This document shows positions 39,573-49,010 of a stretch of 64,000 bases of DNA, one piece after another. Both the position numbers and the translations under genes were made by a program. The stretch comes from Burkholderia latens. GTDB lineage: Bacteria > Pseudomonadota > Gammaproteobacteria > Burkholderiales > Burkholderiaceae. The stretch is from contig NZ_CP013435.1 in assembly GCF_001718795.1 (NCBI RefSeq), forward strand, positions 186,001 through 250,000, written 5' to 3'. Position 1 is the stretch's first letter. Each line of letters opens with the position of its first letter. The notes under the pieces were generated by a model, which was not told the DNA's origin, searched no databases, and was given only the letters and a program-made list of their open reading frames with translations.

Positions 39573-39807
39573 TTGCCGCATAGCAGCAGATGTTGCGCAA
39601 CGGGCACACAGCCGCGGGCCGACAGGCGTTTCATATGATGAATTTTAAATCTGTTTAAAATCAAACAGATAGAAGATTAACTAAGCAGGTTTAGAATTCC
39701 CCCTCAGCATAAATACCGTCAAATACGGGTTTTCCCCAACCCCGGTCGGGTAGAATGCTGTTGCGTCGCACAAGCCGTTTGTGCAGCAACACACTGAGGA
39801 ACCCACG
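39573..39807. other. AT-rich intergenic region with inverted repeat
   Basis: 235 nt between the TetR and GNAT genes, clearly richer in A/T than its surroundings. It contains an inverted repeat ATCTGTTT-N6-AAACAGAT (39649-39670) and a -10-like TAGAAT near 39750, which could be the GNAT gene promoter. It could be an operator region, but the regulator is unknown. Confidence 0.5.
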
Positions 39808-40455
39808 ATGAACACGCAATCGACCCGCCGTGCCGCCGCTGTTGGCCACGCCGGTACTGCGCCGGTTCTCGTCAGGGAACTGGCTTCCAAAGACCGTGAG
39901 CGCATGCTCACTCACTTTCTCTCGCTCAACGAAGAGGATCGCCTGCTGCGCTTCGGCCAGATGGTGCCCGATCACGTGATCGAGAATTATGTCCGCACGA
40001 TCGACTTCGGTCGGGACACCGTGTTCGGCGTGTTCGACCATGCGCTCGAACTGATCGGCGTCGGCCATCTGGCATATCTGCCGGCGGAAGGCGACACGCG
40101 CACGGCCGAATTCGGCGTGTCGGTGCTCGAAAGCGCGCGCGGCCGCGGCGTCGGCTCGAAACTGTTCGAGCGCGCGGCGATCCGCAGCCGCAACACCCGC
40201 GTGACGACGCTGTATATGCATTGCCTGTCGCGGAATGCGACGATGATGCACATCGCGAAGAAGTCCGGGATGCGCATCGAATACGCATACGGCGAGGCCG
40301 ATGCATACCTGTCGCTGCCGCCGGCCGACCATTCGACGATTCTGGCTGAAATGCTGCAAGAGCAAGCCGCGGTGTTCGACTATGCGCTGAAGCGCCAGGC
40401 GCACCGCACGTCGAAGTTCATCGAATCGCTGATGCCGGCCGCGCTGACGGCGTGA
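39808..40455 (+). CDS. GNAT-family N-acetyltransferase
   Basis: Predicted acetyl-CoA-dependent acyltransferase; the substrate is unknown. The 215-residue product from ATG 39808 (GAGGA Shine-Dalgarno 8 nt upstream) contains the GNAT core: LIGVGHLAYLP strand region, EFGVSVLESARGRGVGSKLF with the acetyl-CoA pyrophosphate-binding motif RGRGVGSKL near residue 110, and a following MHCLSRNATMMHIAKKSGMR helix. It is a single gene with its own AT-rich upstream region, facing the AsnC gene tail to tail. No evidence ties it to aromatic catabolism beyond location. Confidence 0.85.
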   Translation: MNTQSTRRAAAVGHAGTAPVLVRELASKDRERMLTHFLSLNEEDRLLRFGQMVPDHVIENYVRTIDFGRDTVFGVFDHALELIGVGHLAYLPAEGDTRTAEFGVSVLESARGRGVGSKLFERAAIRSRNTRVTTLYMHCLSRNATMMHIAKKSGMRIEYAYGEADAYLSLPPADHSTILAEMLQEQAAVFDYALKRQAHRTSKFIESLMPAALTA

Positions 40456-40463
40456 CATCGGCC

Positions 40464-40495
40464 GGCCGGGCGGCCCGTGGGCGCCCGGCCATTCC
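40464..40495. terminator. possible terminator between the GNAT and AsnC genes
   Basis: A 9-bp GC hairpin (GGCCGGGCG ... CGCCCGGCC) lies between the two convergent genes. The following run is ATTCCCC and not a T-run, so termination efficiency is doubtful. Confidence 0.4.
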
Positions 40496-40517
40496 CCTCT
40501 TCCCCCGCCTGTTCCCG

Positions 40518-41042
40518 CTAGCGCACGGACCGGATCGGCAACGCCGTCGTTTCCTTGAAGCAGTCGAGCGAAAAGCTCGTTTTCACGTCGATCACCGACG
40601 GATGATGCAGCAGATGCTCCTGCACGAAGCGGGAGAAATGCGCCATATCCTCGACCTGCACGCGCAGCAGGTAATCCATGTCGCCCGTCATCGCGTGGCA
40701 CGCGACCACTTCCGGCCACGTCTGAACGGCCGCGCGAAACAGCTCCGCGTGGGTCGCGCCCGCGCGCGCCGACGTCTCGTCGGCCCGGACCGGCGCGAGA
40801 CCACCGCGCTTCTCCAGCCGCACGCTCACGTAGGCGAGCAAGTCGAGCCCGAGCTTCTGCGGATCCAGCAGCGCGACGTAGCCGGTGATCACGCCGATCT
40901 CCTCGAGCCGCCGGATTCGCCGCAGGCACGGGCTCGGCGACAGGTTCACGCGCTCGGCGATCTCCTGGTTCGACAGGCGGCCGTTCTCCTGAAGAATCGC
41001 GAGAATTCGCCGGTCGATGGCATCCAATTCCGCTTGAGCCAT
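40518..41042 (-). CDS. Lrp/AsnC-family transcriptional regulator
   Basis: The 174-residue product starts MAQAELDAIDRRILAILQEN and has the winged helix-turn-helix of Lrp/AsnC proteins (LSNQEIAERVNLSPSPCLRR and IRRLEEIGVITGY, residues 24-55) plus a C-terminal RAM ligand-binding/oligomerisation domain (VVACHAMTGDMDYLLRVQVE). The start at 41042 fits the family; the frame continues to 41150. It is divergent from hppD across 214 nt, the common arrangement in which an AsnC regulator controls the neighbouring amino-acid catabolic gene. An aromatic amino acid or its keto acid is the likely ligand (inferred). Confidence 0.88.
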   Translation of the reverse strand: MAQAELDAIDRRILAILQENGRLSNQEIAERVNLSPSPCLRRIRRLEEIGVITGYVALLDPQKLGLDLLAYVSVRLEKRGGLAPVRADETSARAGATHAELFRAAVQTWPEVVACHAMTGDMDYLLRVQVEDMAHFSRFVQEHLLHHPSVIDVKTSFSLDCFKETTALPIRSVR

Positions 41043-41256
41043 CTTCTGCTTCCCAATGATTATTTTGAGACTGGAAATTGCGCCATCGTAGGCGCAGGCG
41101 ACTAAGTTCGCAAGTTTCCGCTCGCGTCCGCCCGCTACACTCTGTCGCATGTCTCGACTCGTCGCGCACGCTCATCGCAGGCCCGGCCGTCGACATCGAA
41201 CCACGCCGGGCACACGCACGCCGCCCCGGCCGATCGCCCCGCACAGGAGACACGAC

Positions 41257-42354
41257 ATGCAGATTCCCAACTGGGACAACCCCGTCGGCACCGACGGCTT
41301 CGAATTCATCGAATACACCGCCCCGGATCCGAAAGCGCTTGGACAACTGTTCGAACGGATGGGCTTCACCGCGATCGCGCGTCATCGCCACAAGGACGTG
41401 ACGGTGTACCGCCAGGGCGACATCAACTTCATCATCAACGCCGAGCCCGATTCGTTCGCGCAACGCTTCGCGCGGCTGCACGGCCCGTCGATCTGCGCGA
41501 TCGCGTTTCGCGTGCAGGACGCCGCGAAGGCTTACAAGCACGCGCTCGAGCTGGGCGCATGGGGCTTCGACAACAAGACCGGCCCGATGGAGCTGAACAT
41601 CCCGGCGATCAAGGGCATCGGCGATTCACTGATCTATTTCGTCGACCGCTGGCGCGGGAAAAACGGCGCGCAACCGGGCGCGATCGGCGACATCAGCATC
41701 TACGACGTCGACTTCGAACCGATCGCCGGTGCCAATCCGAACCCGGTCGGCCACGGCCTCACGTACATCGACCATCTGACGCACAACGTGCATCGCGGCC
41801 GCATGCAGGAATGGGCGGAGTTCTACGAGCGGCTGTTCAACTTCCGCGAAGTGCGTTACTTCGACATCGAAGGCAAGGTGACGGGTGTGAAGTCGAAGGC
41901 GATGACGTCGCCGTGCGGCAAGATCCGCATTCCGATCAACGAGGAAGGCTCGGAAACGGCCGGCCAGATCCAGGAGTACCTCGACGCGTACCACGGCGAA
42001 GGCATCCAGCACATCGCGCTCGGCACGAACGACATCTACCGCGCGGTCGACGGCCTGCGCAGCAAGGAAGTGAAGCTGCTCGACACGATCGACACGTATT
42101 ACGAGCTGGTCGACCGCCGCGTGCCGAACCACGGCGAATCGCTCGAAGAGCTGAAGAAGCGCAAGATCCTGATCGACGGCGCGCGCGACGACTTGCTGTT
42201 GCAGATCTTCACCGAGAACCAGATCGGGCCGATCTTCTTCGAGATCATCCAGCGCAAGGGCAATCAGGGCTTCGGCGAAGGCAACTTCAAGGCGCTGTTC
42301 GAATCGATCGAGCTCGACCAGATCCGCCGCGGCGTGGTTCAGGACAAGGCCTGA
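41257..42354 (+). CDS. hppD: 4-hydroxyphenylpyruvate dioxygenase
   Basis: Fe(II) enzyme that converts 4-hydroxyphenylpyruvate to homogentisate in tyrosine (and phenylalanine) catabolism. The 365-residue product has two vicinal-oxygen-chelate domains. The iron ligands expected for the family are His173 (IDHLTHNVHRGRM), His252 (EGIQHIAL) and Glu329 (GPIFFEIIQRKGNQGFGEGN). ATG 41257 has AGGAGA 7 nt upstream; the longer frame to 41149 lacks family similarity. It diverges from an AsnC regulator and ends in a strong terminator. The rest of the homogentisate pathway is not in this window. Confidence 0.96.
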   Translation: MQIPNWDNPVGTDGFEFIEYTAPDPKALGQLFERMGFTAIARHRHKDVTVYRQGDINFIINAEPDSFAQRFARLHGPSICAIAFRVQDAAKAYKHALELGAWGFDNKTGPMELNIPAIKGIGDSLIYFVDRWRGKNGAQPGAIGDISIYDVDFEPIAGANPNPVGHGLTYIDHLTHNVHRGRMQEWAEFYERLFNFREVRYFDIEGKVTGVKSKAMTSPCGKIRIPINEEGSETAGQIQEYLDAYHGEGIQHIALGTNDIYRAVDGLRSKEVKLLDTIDTYYELVDRRVPNHGESLEELKKRKILIDGARDDLLLQIFTENQIGPIFFEIIQRKGNQGFGEGNFKALFESIELDQIRRGVVQDKA

Positions 42355-42401
42355 CGAACGCGGCCGAGTAGGCCGCCAGGCGAGCGAATCGGTGCATATG
42401 G

Positions 42402-42437
42402 AAAAGGGCGGGAATCTCGCGATTCCCGCCCTTTTTT
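42402..42437 (+). terminator. rho-independent terminator after hppD
   Basis: AAAAGGGCGGGAATC and GATTCCCGCCCTTTTTT form a near-perfect stem with a TCGC loop and a T-run, about 45 nt after the hppD stop. The A-run on the other side lets it also work for the convergent small gene at 42480-42671. Confidence 0.95.
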
Positions 42438-42479
42438 CGTTTTCTCGTTCCGGCGCGGCCCGGCGGCCACGCGAACGGA

Positions 42480-42671
42480 TCAACGCACGGCCGCCTTCGC
42501 GACGGCAGGCTCGGCCGCCGGCTGCGCATCGACGCCCTGCGCCGACACGGGCTGACGCATCTGCGCGCCGGCTGCCGCCAGTGCGCTCGCGCCGTGCGCG
42601 TGCACCGGGCCGGTCATCGCGAAAAACGCGGCGGACACGATCAGGAAACTCTGGATATGACGAGTGTTCAT
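42480..42671 (-). CDS. small exported protein of unknown function
   Basis: 63 residues: a signal peptide (MNTRHIQSFLIVSAAFFAMT, cleavage probably after PVHA) followed by about 38 Ala/Gln/Val-rich residues (ASALAAAGAQMRQPVSAQGV and onwards). The Shine-Dalgarno AAAGGAGGTGCA before ATG 42671 is almost perfect, which supports real translation. It is convergent with hppD and shares its terminator. I do not recognise the family; it has no cysteines and little predicted structure beyond the signal peptide. Confidence 0.65.
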   Translation of the reverse strand: MNTRHIQSFLIVSAAFFAMTGPVHAHGASALAAAGAQMRQPVSAQGVDAQPAAEPAVAKAAVR

Positions 42672-42989
42672 TGCACCTCCTTTAAAACTGCCGGCGCCTC
42701 CCCGGATGTGTCGAAACGAGCGACACGGCCGGGCACCTCCGGCAGGCCGACAAGATTAACGGCATTTGCGCGACGAATGGACCGGCTTTACATGCTTTTA
42801 CATGATGTAACGCAATGCCACGGCCGGCTTCGTTGACGCGCGGCGGCACGCGCGCCGGTGGGCGGCGGGTTTATCCCAGTGCTACCATCATCTGAAACCG
42901 GCGAATATGCCGGCCACTGCCGACACGTTCACAAGACGTCGACGCAATCGAAGTTTTGGTGATCCCAAACCGGGTGGAGGAGACAGTTA
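42672..42989. other. intergenic region between the small exported protein and the oxidoreductase gene
   Basis: 318 nt that must hold both divergent promoters. It contains the dyad TTACATGATGTAA (42798-42810), preceded by a second TTTACATG copy (42787-42794). The oxidoreductase has a GGAGGAGACAG ribosome-binding region just before ATG 42990. No other gene is seen. Confidence 0.55.
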
Positions 42990-45900
42990 ATGAATGCCCC
43001 GCTAGACGCAGACCAACGCGCGTCGCTCGAAGCCGCGCTGAAGTCCGTCACGCTTGACGACAAATACACGCTCGAACGCGGCCGCGCGTACATGAGCGGC
43101 ATCCAGGCGCTCGTGCGCCTGCCGATGCTCCAGCAGGAACGCGACCGCGCCGCCGGCCTCAACACGGCCGGCTTCATCTCCGGTTATCGCGGCTCGCCGC
43201 TCGGCGGGCTCGACCTGTCGCTGTGGAAGGCGAAGCAGCACCTCGCGGCGCACCAGATCGTCTTTCAGCCCGGTCTCAACGAAGATCTCGCCGCCACCGC
43301 CGTGTGGGGTTCGCAGCAGGTGAACCTGTACCCCGGCGCGAAATACGACGGCGTGTTCGGCATGTGGTACGGCAAGGGGCCGGGCGTCGACCGCACCGGC
43401 GACGTCTTCAAGCACGCGAACTCGGCCGGCTCGTCGAAGCACGGCGGCGTGCTCGTGCTCGCCGGCGACGACCACGCAGCGAAATCGTCGACGCTCGCGC
43501 ACCAGTCTGAACACATCTTCAAGGCCTGCGGCCTGCCGGTGCTGTTCCCTTCGAATGTGCAGGAATATCTCGACTTCGGGCTGCACGGCTGGGCGATGAG
43601 CCGCTACTCGGGCCTGTGGGTTGCGCTCAAGTGCGTGACGGACGTCGTCGAATCGTCGGCCTCGGTCGACATCGACCCGCATCGAACCGAGATCGTGCTG
43701 CCGACCGACTTCATCCTGCCGGAAGGCGGGCTGAACATCCGCTGGCCGGACCCGCCGCTCGTGCAGGAAGCGCGGCTGCTCGACTACAAGTGGTACGCGG
43801 CGCTCGCGTACGTGCGCGCGAACAAGCTCGACAGGATCGAGATCGACTCGCCGCATGCCCGCTTCGGGATCATGACGGGCGGCAAGGCGTACCTCGACGT
43901 GCGCCAGGCGCTGATCGACCTCGGCCTCGACGACGAAACGTGCGCGCGGATCGGTATCCGCCTGTACAAGGTCGGCTGCGTGTGGCCGCTGGAGGCGCAG
44001 GGCGCGCAGGCGTTCGCGCGCGGGCTCGACGAGATTCTGGTCGTCGAGGAAAAGCGCCAGATCCTCGAATACGCGATCAAGGAAGAGCTGTACAACTGGC
44101 CCGACGCGCAGCGCCCCCGCGTGTTCGGCAAGTTCGACGAGAAGGACGGCGCCGGCGGCGAATGGTCGGTGCCGATGGGCAACTGGCTGCTGCCCGCGCA
44201 CTACGAACTCTCGCCGGCGATCATCGCGAAGGCGATCGCGACGCGGCTCGAGAAGTTCGAATTGCCGTCCGACGTGCGCGCGCGCATCGCCGCGCGGCTC
44301 GCGGTGATCAATGCGAAGGAAATGGCGCTCGCGAAGCCGCATGTGCAGACCGAGCGCAAGCCGTGGTTCTGCTCGGGCTGCCCGCACAACACGTCGACCA
44401 ACGTGCCGGAAGGCTCGCGCGCGATCGCCGGGATCGGCTGCCACTACATGACCGTGTGGATGGATCGCAACACGAGCACCTTCAGCCAGATGGGCGGCGA
44501 AGGGGTGCCGTGGATCGGCCAGGCGCCGTTCACCGATGAAAAGCACGTGTTCGCGAACCTCGGCGACGGCACCTATTTCCATTCGGGCCTGCTGGCGGTG
44601 CGTGCGGCGATCTCGTCGAAGGCGAACATCACCTACAAGATCCTCTACAACGACGCGGTCGCGATGACGGGCGGCCAGCCGGTCGACGGCGTGCTGACGG
44701 TGCCGCAGATCACCCATCAACTCGCGTCCGAAGGCGCGAAGAAGATCGTGATCGTCACCGACGAACCCGAGAAGTACGACAGCCAGAAAGCGCTGCTCGC
44801 GCCGGGCGTGACGATCCACCATCGCGACCAGCTCGACGACGTGCAGCGCGAGCTGCGCGAGATCGAAGGCACGACGATCCTGATCTACGACCAGACCTGC
44901 GCGACCGAGAAGCGCCGCCGCCGCAAGCGCGGCACGTATCCGGATCCGGCGAAGCGCGTGGTGATCAACGACGCGGTGTGCGAAGGCTGCGGCGATTGCT
45001 CGGTGCAGTCGAACTGCCTGTCGGTCGAGCCGCTCGAAACCGAGTTCGGCACGAAGCGCCAGATCAACCAGTCGACCTGCAACAAGGACTTCTCGTGCGT
45101 GAAGGGCTTCTGCCCGAGCTTCGTCACGGTCGAAGGCGGCCAGCTGAAGAAACCGAAGGCCGTGTCGGTCGACGGCAACGCACTGCCGCCGATTCCGGAG
45201 CCGACGCTGCCGGCGATCGACCGCGCGTACGGCGTGCTGGTCACGGGCGTGGGCGGCACGGGCGTCGTCACGATCGGCGCGCTGCTCGGCATGGCCGCGC
45301 ATTTGGAGAACAAGGGCGTGACCGTGCTCGACGTCACGGGCCTCGCGCAAAAGGGCGGCGCCGTGATGAGCCACGTGCAGATCTCGCACGCGCCGACCGA
45401 CATCCATGCGACGCGGATCGCGATGGGCGAAGCCGATCTCGTGATCGGCTGCGACGCGATCGTCACGGCCGGCGACGAATGCACGTCGCGGATGCGGCAC
45501 GACGCGACGCGCGTGGTCGTCAACAGCTCGCAGACGCCGACCGCCGAGTTCATCAAGAACCCGAACTGGGCGTTCCCGGGGCTGTCGGCCGAGAACGACA
45601 TCCGCGCGGCAGCCGGCGAAGCGGTGGATTTCATCGACGCGAACCGTTTCGCGGTCGCACTGCTCGGCGATGCGATCTACACGAACCCGTTCGTGCTTGG
45701 CTATGCGTGGCAGAAGGGCTGGCTCCCGCTGACGCTCGCGTCGCTCGAACGCGCGATCGAGCTGAACGCGGTGTCGGTCGACAAGAACCGCGCGGCGTTC
45801 GACTGGGGCCGGCGCGCCGCGCACGATCTCGCGAGCGTGAAGCAGGCCGCGGCCGGCGACGTACGCCCCGCGCAAGGCGCGACGGTGATCTCGCTGCACA

Positions 45901-46580
45901 CGAAGAAGGCGGTCGATGCACTGATCGCGAAGCGCGTCGAGTTTCTCACCGCGTACCAGAACGCCGCGTACGCATCGCGCTACGCGGCCTTCGTCGACAA
46001 GGTGCGCGCGACCGAGCGCACGCTCGCGGACGGCGACGCAACGCAGGAGCCGCTGACCGAAGCGGTCGCGCGCAACCTGTTCAAGCTGATGGCGTACAAG
46101 GACGAATACGAGGTCGCGCGGCTGCAGTCCGATCCCGCGTTCCTCGCGCGGCTGTCGTCGCAGTTCGAAGGCGACTGGAAGGTGAAATTCCACCTCGCGC
46201 CGCCGCTGTTCGCGAAGAAGGATGCACATGGCCATCTGATCAAGAAAGCGTACGGCCCGTGGATGCTGTCGGCGTTCCGGCTGCTCGCGAAGGCGAAATT
46301 CCTGCGCGGCACCGGGCTCGACCCGTTCGGCCGCACCGAGGAACGCCGGATCGAGCGCGCGCTGATCGGCGAGTACGAAGCGCTGATCGGCGAAGTGCTG
46401 GCCGGGCTGAACGCGGCCAACCGCCCGCTCGCGCTCGAGCTCGCGGCGTTGCCGGACGGCATTCGCGGCTACGGCCACGTGAAGGAGAACAACCTGCGCG
46501 CGGTGCGCCAGAAGTGGGACACGCTGCTCGCGAAGTGGCGTTCGCCGACGGGCGGCCAGTCGCGTCAGCAGGTCGCATGA
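42990..46580 (+). CDS. fused indolepyruvate:ferredoxin oxidoreductase (arylpyruvate oxidoreductase)
   Basis: Thiamine-diphosphate/iron-sulfur enzyme that oxidatively decarboxylates arylpyruvates (indolepyruvate, phenylpyruvate) to aryl-acetyl-CoA, reducing ferredoxin. The 1196-residue product fuses all parts: an N-terminal pyrimidine-binding (alpha) region (GFISGYRGSPLGGLDLSLWK), a ThDP-binding region (FCSGCPHNTSTN, GIGCHYMTVWMDRNTSTFSQ, NLGDGTYFHSGL), a cysteine cluster CEGCGDCSVQSNC near residue 665, and a C-terminal gamma domain (GVGGTGVVTIGALLGMAAHL). It is a single transcription unit ended by a bidirectional terminator. Placement near hppD and paaABCDE suggests phenylpyruvate to phenylacetyl-CoA as one role. 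It could be a broader 2-oxoacid enzyme. Confidence 0.88.
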   Translation: MNAPLDADQRASLEAALKSVTLDDKYTLERGRAYMSGIQALVRLPMLQQERDRAAGLNTAGFISGYRGSPLGGLDLSLWKAKQHLAAHQIVFQPGLNEDLAATAVWGSQQVNLYPGAKYDGVFGMWYGKGPGVDRTGDVFKHANSAGSSKHGGVLVLAGDDHAAKSSTLAHQSEHIFKACGLPVLFPSNVQEYLDFGLHGWAMSRYSGLWVALKCVTDVVESSASVDIDPHRTEIVLPTDFILPEGGLNIRWPDPPLVQEARLLDYKWYAALAYVRANKLDRIEIDSPHARFGIMTGGKAYLDVRQALIDLGLDDETCARIGIRLYKVGCVWPLEAQGAQAFARGLDEILVVEEKRQILEYAIKEELYNWPDAQRPRVFGKFDEKDGAGGEWSVPMGNWLLPAHYELSPAIIAKAIATRLEKFELPSDVRARIAARLAVINAKEMALAKPHVQTERKPWFCSGCPHNTSTNVPEGSRAIAGIGCHYMTVWMDRNTSTFSQMGGEGVPWIGQAPFTDEKHVFANLGDGTYFHSGLLAVRAAISSKANITYKILYNDAVAMTGGQPVDGVLTVPQITHQLASEGAKKIVIVTDEPEKYDSQKALLAPGVTIHHRDQLDDVQRELREIEGTTILIYDQTCATEKRRRRKRGTYPDPAKRVVINDAVCEGCGDCSVQSNCLSVEPLETEFGTKRQINQSTCNKDFSCVKGFCPSFVTVEGGQLKKPKAVSVDGNALPPIPEPTLPAIDRAYGVLVTGVGGTGVVTIGALLGMAAHLENKGVTVLDVTGLAQKGGAVMSHVQISHAPTDIHATRIAMGEADLVIGCDAIVTAGDECTSRMRHDATRVVVNSSQTPTAEFIKNPNWAFPGLSAENDIRAAAGEAVDFIDANRFAVALLGDAIYTNPFVLGYAWQKGWLPLTLASLERAIELNAVSVDKNRAAFDWGRRAAHDLASVKQAAAGDVRPAQGATVISLHTKKAVDALIAKRVEFLTAYQNAAYASRYAAFVDKVRATERTLADGDATQEPLTEAVARNLFKLMAYKDEYEVARLQSDPAFLARLSSQFEGDWKVKFHLAPPLFAKKDAHGHLIKKAYGPWMLSAFRLLAKAKFLRGTGLDPFGRTEERRIERALIGEYEALIGEVLAGLNAANRPLALELAALPDGIRGYGHVKENNLRAVRQKWDTLLAKWRSPTGGQSRQQVA

Positions 46581-46654
46581 CCGGGCGGGACGGGCGTTCG
46601 CGGTAACGACGCCCGCTCCCGCACGGCGGGCCTCGACGCTCGGCGAGGCCCGCA

Positions 46655-46692
46655 AAAAAAACGCCACGGAACGCAGGTTCCGTGGCGTTTTC
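46655..46692. terminator. bidirectional terminator between the oxidoreductase and maeB
   Basis: AAAACGCCACGGAAC and GTTCCGTGGCGTTTT form a strong stem flanked by A-rich and T-rich runs, so it can stop both convergent genes. Confidence 0.92.
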
Positions 46693-46739
46693 GTTTCCGC
46701 TTGCGCCGCGCCTCGGGCGCGGTGCAAGCGAGCGCGAAC

Positions 46740-49010
46740 TTACTTCGTGTTCGCGTTCGCGGCGGCAACCGCCGTCATATTGATGATCCGGCGCACGGTC
46801 GCAGCCGGCGTTAGGATGTGGACCGGCTTCGCCGCGCCGAGCAGGAACGGGCCGACCGTCACGCCTTCGCCGCCGACCATCTTCAGCAGGTTGTAAGCGA
46901 TGTTCGCAGCTTCGACGTTCGGCATGATCAGCAGGTTCGCTTCGCCCGACAGCGTCGTACCGGGGAACGCGGCCTTGCGGACCGCTTCGGACAGCGCCGC
47001 ATCGCCGTGCATTTCGCCGTCGACTTCGAGGTTCGGTGCGCGCTCGCTGATCAGCTTGCGGGCTTCGGCCATCCGGCGCGACGACGCCGACGGCGCGCTG
47101 CCGAAGTTCGAGTTCGACAGCAGCGCAGCCTTCGGCGCGATGCCGAAGCGCTCGATCTCGGCGGCCGCCTGGATCGTCATGTCGGCGAGCTGCTCGGCGC
47201 TCGGCAGTTCGTTCACGTAGGTGTCGCACAGGAACAGGTTGCGGCCCGGCAGCATCAGCAGGTTCATCGCCGCGTAGTGTTCGGCGCCCTGCGCACGCCC
47301 CAGCACCTGCTCGATGAACTTCAGGTGCGTGTGGTACGTGTCGATCATCCCGCAGATCATCCCGTCCGCATCGCCCAGATGCACGAGCATCGCGCCGATC
47401 AGCGTGTTGAACTTGCGCAGCGCGGCCTTCGCCACTTCGGGCGTGACGCCGTCGCGCGCGCCGATCTCGTGGTACGCCTGCCAGTAGCGGTGGTAGCGCG
47501 TGTCGTCTTCCGGATTCACGATCTCGAAATCGACGCCGGCCTTCAGCTTCGAGCCGATCTTCGCGAGGCGCATCTCGACGACCGACGGACGGCCGACGAT
47601 GATCGGCTTCGCGATCTTCTCCAGCAGCACGAACTGCGCGGCACGCAGCACGCGCTCGTCTTCGCCTTCGGCGAACACGATGCGCGCTTCCTTCTTCTTC
47701 GCGGTCGCGAACACCGGACGCATCACCATGCCGGTGCGGTAGACGGTTGCGCCGAGTTGCTCGCGGTACGCGTCCATGTCCTGAATCGGGCGCGTCGCGA
47801 CGCCCGAGTCCATCGCGGCCTGCGCGACGGCCGGCGCGATCTTGATGATCAGGCGCGGATCGAACGGCTTCGGAATCAGGTAATCCGGGCCAAACTCGAG
47901 CGAGTGCCCTTCATACGCCTTCGCGACTTCCTCGCTCTGGTCGGTTTCCTGGGCCAGCTCGGCGATCGCGCGCACGCACGCGAGCTTCATTTCTTCCGTG
48001 ATCGTCGTCGCGCCGACGTCGAGCGCGCCGCGGAAGATGAACGGGAAGCACAGCACGTTGTTGACCTGGTTCGGGTAGTCCGAACGGCCGGTCGCGACGA
48101 TCGCGTCCGGACGCACGGCCTTCGCGTCTTCCGGGCGGATTTCCGGTTCCGGGTTCGCGAGCGCCAGGATCAGCGGACGCTCGCCCATCGTCTTGACCAT
48201 GTCCTGCTTCAGCACGCCCGCGCTCGAGCAGCCGAGGAACACGTCCGCGCCGACGATCGCGTCGGCGAGCGTGCGCGCGTCGGTGGTCGCCGCATAGCGC
48301 TGCTTCGACGGATCGAGGTTGCCGCGGCCTTCGTAGATCACGCCCTTCGAATCGGTGACGAGGATGTTCGACTTCGTGAGACCGAGATTCACCAGCAGGT
48401 CCAGACACGCGATCGCCGCGGCGCCGGCGCCCGAGCACACGAGCTTCACGTCGGCGAGATTCTTGCCGACCACCTTCAGGCCGTTCAGGATCGCGGCCGA
48501 CGCGATGATCGCGGTGCCGTGCTGGTCGTCGTGGAAGACGGGAATCTTCATGCGCTCGCGCAGCTTCTGCTCAATGTAGAAGCACTCGGGCGCCTTGATG
48601 TCCTCGAGGTTGATGCCGCCGAGCGTCGGCTCGAGCATCGCGATCGCGTCGACGAGCTTGTCAGGGTCGGACTCCGACAGTTCGATGTCGAACACATCGA
48701 TGCCCGCGAATTTCTTGAAAAGGCAGCCCTTGCCTTCCATCACCGGCTTCGCGGCCAGCGGCCCGATGTTGCCGAGACCGAGCACGGCGGTGCCGTTGGT
48801 CACGACGCCGACGAGGTTGCCGCGCGACGTGTACTTCTGCGCGTCGAGCGGATCGGCGTAGATCGCCTCGCACGCGGCGGCGACGCCCGGCGAATACGCG
48901 AGCGACAGATCCAGCTGGTTCGACAGCGGCTTGGTCGGCGTGACCGAAATCTTGCCGGGTTTCGGGTTCAGGTGATAGGCGAGAGCGGCCTGCTTCAGTT
49001 GTTCGTCCAT
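46740..49010 (-). CDS. maeB: NADP-dependent malic enzyme with C-terminal phosphotransacetylase-like domain
   Basis: Converts malate to pyruvate plus CO2 with NADP reduction, supplying NADPH and pyruvate during growth on C4 acids or acetyl-CoA-yielding substrates. The 756-residue product has a malic N-domain ([40 protein letters not shown]), an NAD(P)-binding domain ([20 protein letters not shown]) and, from about residue 430, a phosphate-acetyltransferase-like domain ([18 protein letters not shown] region to the C-terminus) thought to be regulatory, binding acetyl-CoA. Length matches the MaeB type. It is transcribed alone and convergent with the oxidoreductase. Confidence 0.96.
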   Translation of the reverse strand: MDEQLKQAALAYHLNPKPGKISVTPTKPLSNQLDLSLAYSPGVAAACEAIYADPLDAQKYTSRGNLVGVVTNGTAVLGLGNIGPLAAKPVMEGKGCLFKKFAGIDVFDIELSESDPDKLVDAIAMLEPTLGGINLEDIKAPECFYIEQKLRERMKIPVFHDDQHGTAIIASAAILNGLKVVGKNLADVKLVCSGAGAAAIACLDLLVNLGLTKSNILVTDSKGVIYEGRGNLDPSKQRYAATTDARTLADAIVGADVFLGCSSAGVLKQDMVKTMGERPLILALANPEPEIRPEDAKAVRPDAIVATGRSDYPNQVNNVLCFPFIFRGALDVGATTITEEMKLACVRAIAELAQETDQSEEVAKAYEGHSLEFGPDYLIPKPFDPRLIIKIAPAVAQAAMDSGVATRPIQDMDAYREQLGATVYRTGMVMRPVFATAKKKEARIVFAEGEDERVLRAAQFVLLEKIAKPIIVGRPSVVEMRLAKIGSKLKAGVDFEIVNPEDDTRYHRYWQAYHEIGARDGVTPEVAKAALRKFNTLIGAMLVHLGDADGMICGMIDTYHTHLKFIEQVLGRAQGAEHYAAMNLLMLPGRNLFLCDTYVNELPSAEQLADMTIQAAAEIERFGIAPKAALLSNSNFGSAPSASSRRMAEARKLISERAPNLEVDGEMHGDAALSEAVRKAAFPGTTLSGEANLLIMPNVEAANIAYNLLKMVGGEGVTVGPFLLGAAKPVHILTPAATVRRIINMTAVAAANANTK

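Noticed and set aside
43002..46727. A 1241-codon minus-strand frame opposite the indolepyruvate oxidoreductase
   Set aside because: Antisense shadow of the real gene; low-complexity Arg/Ala/His composition and no ribosome-binding site.
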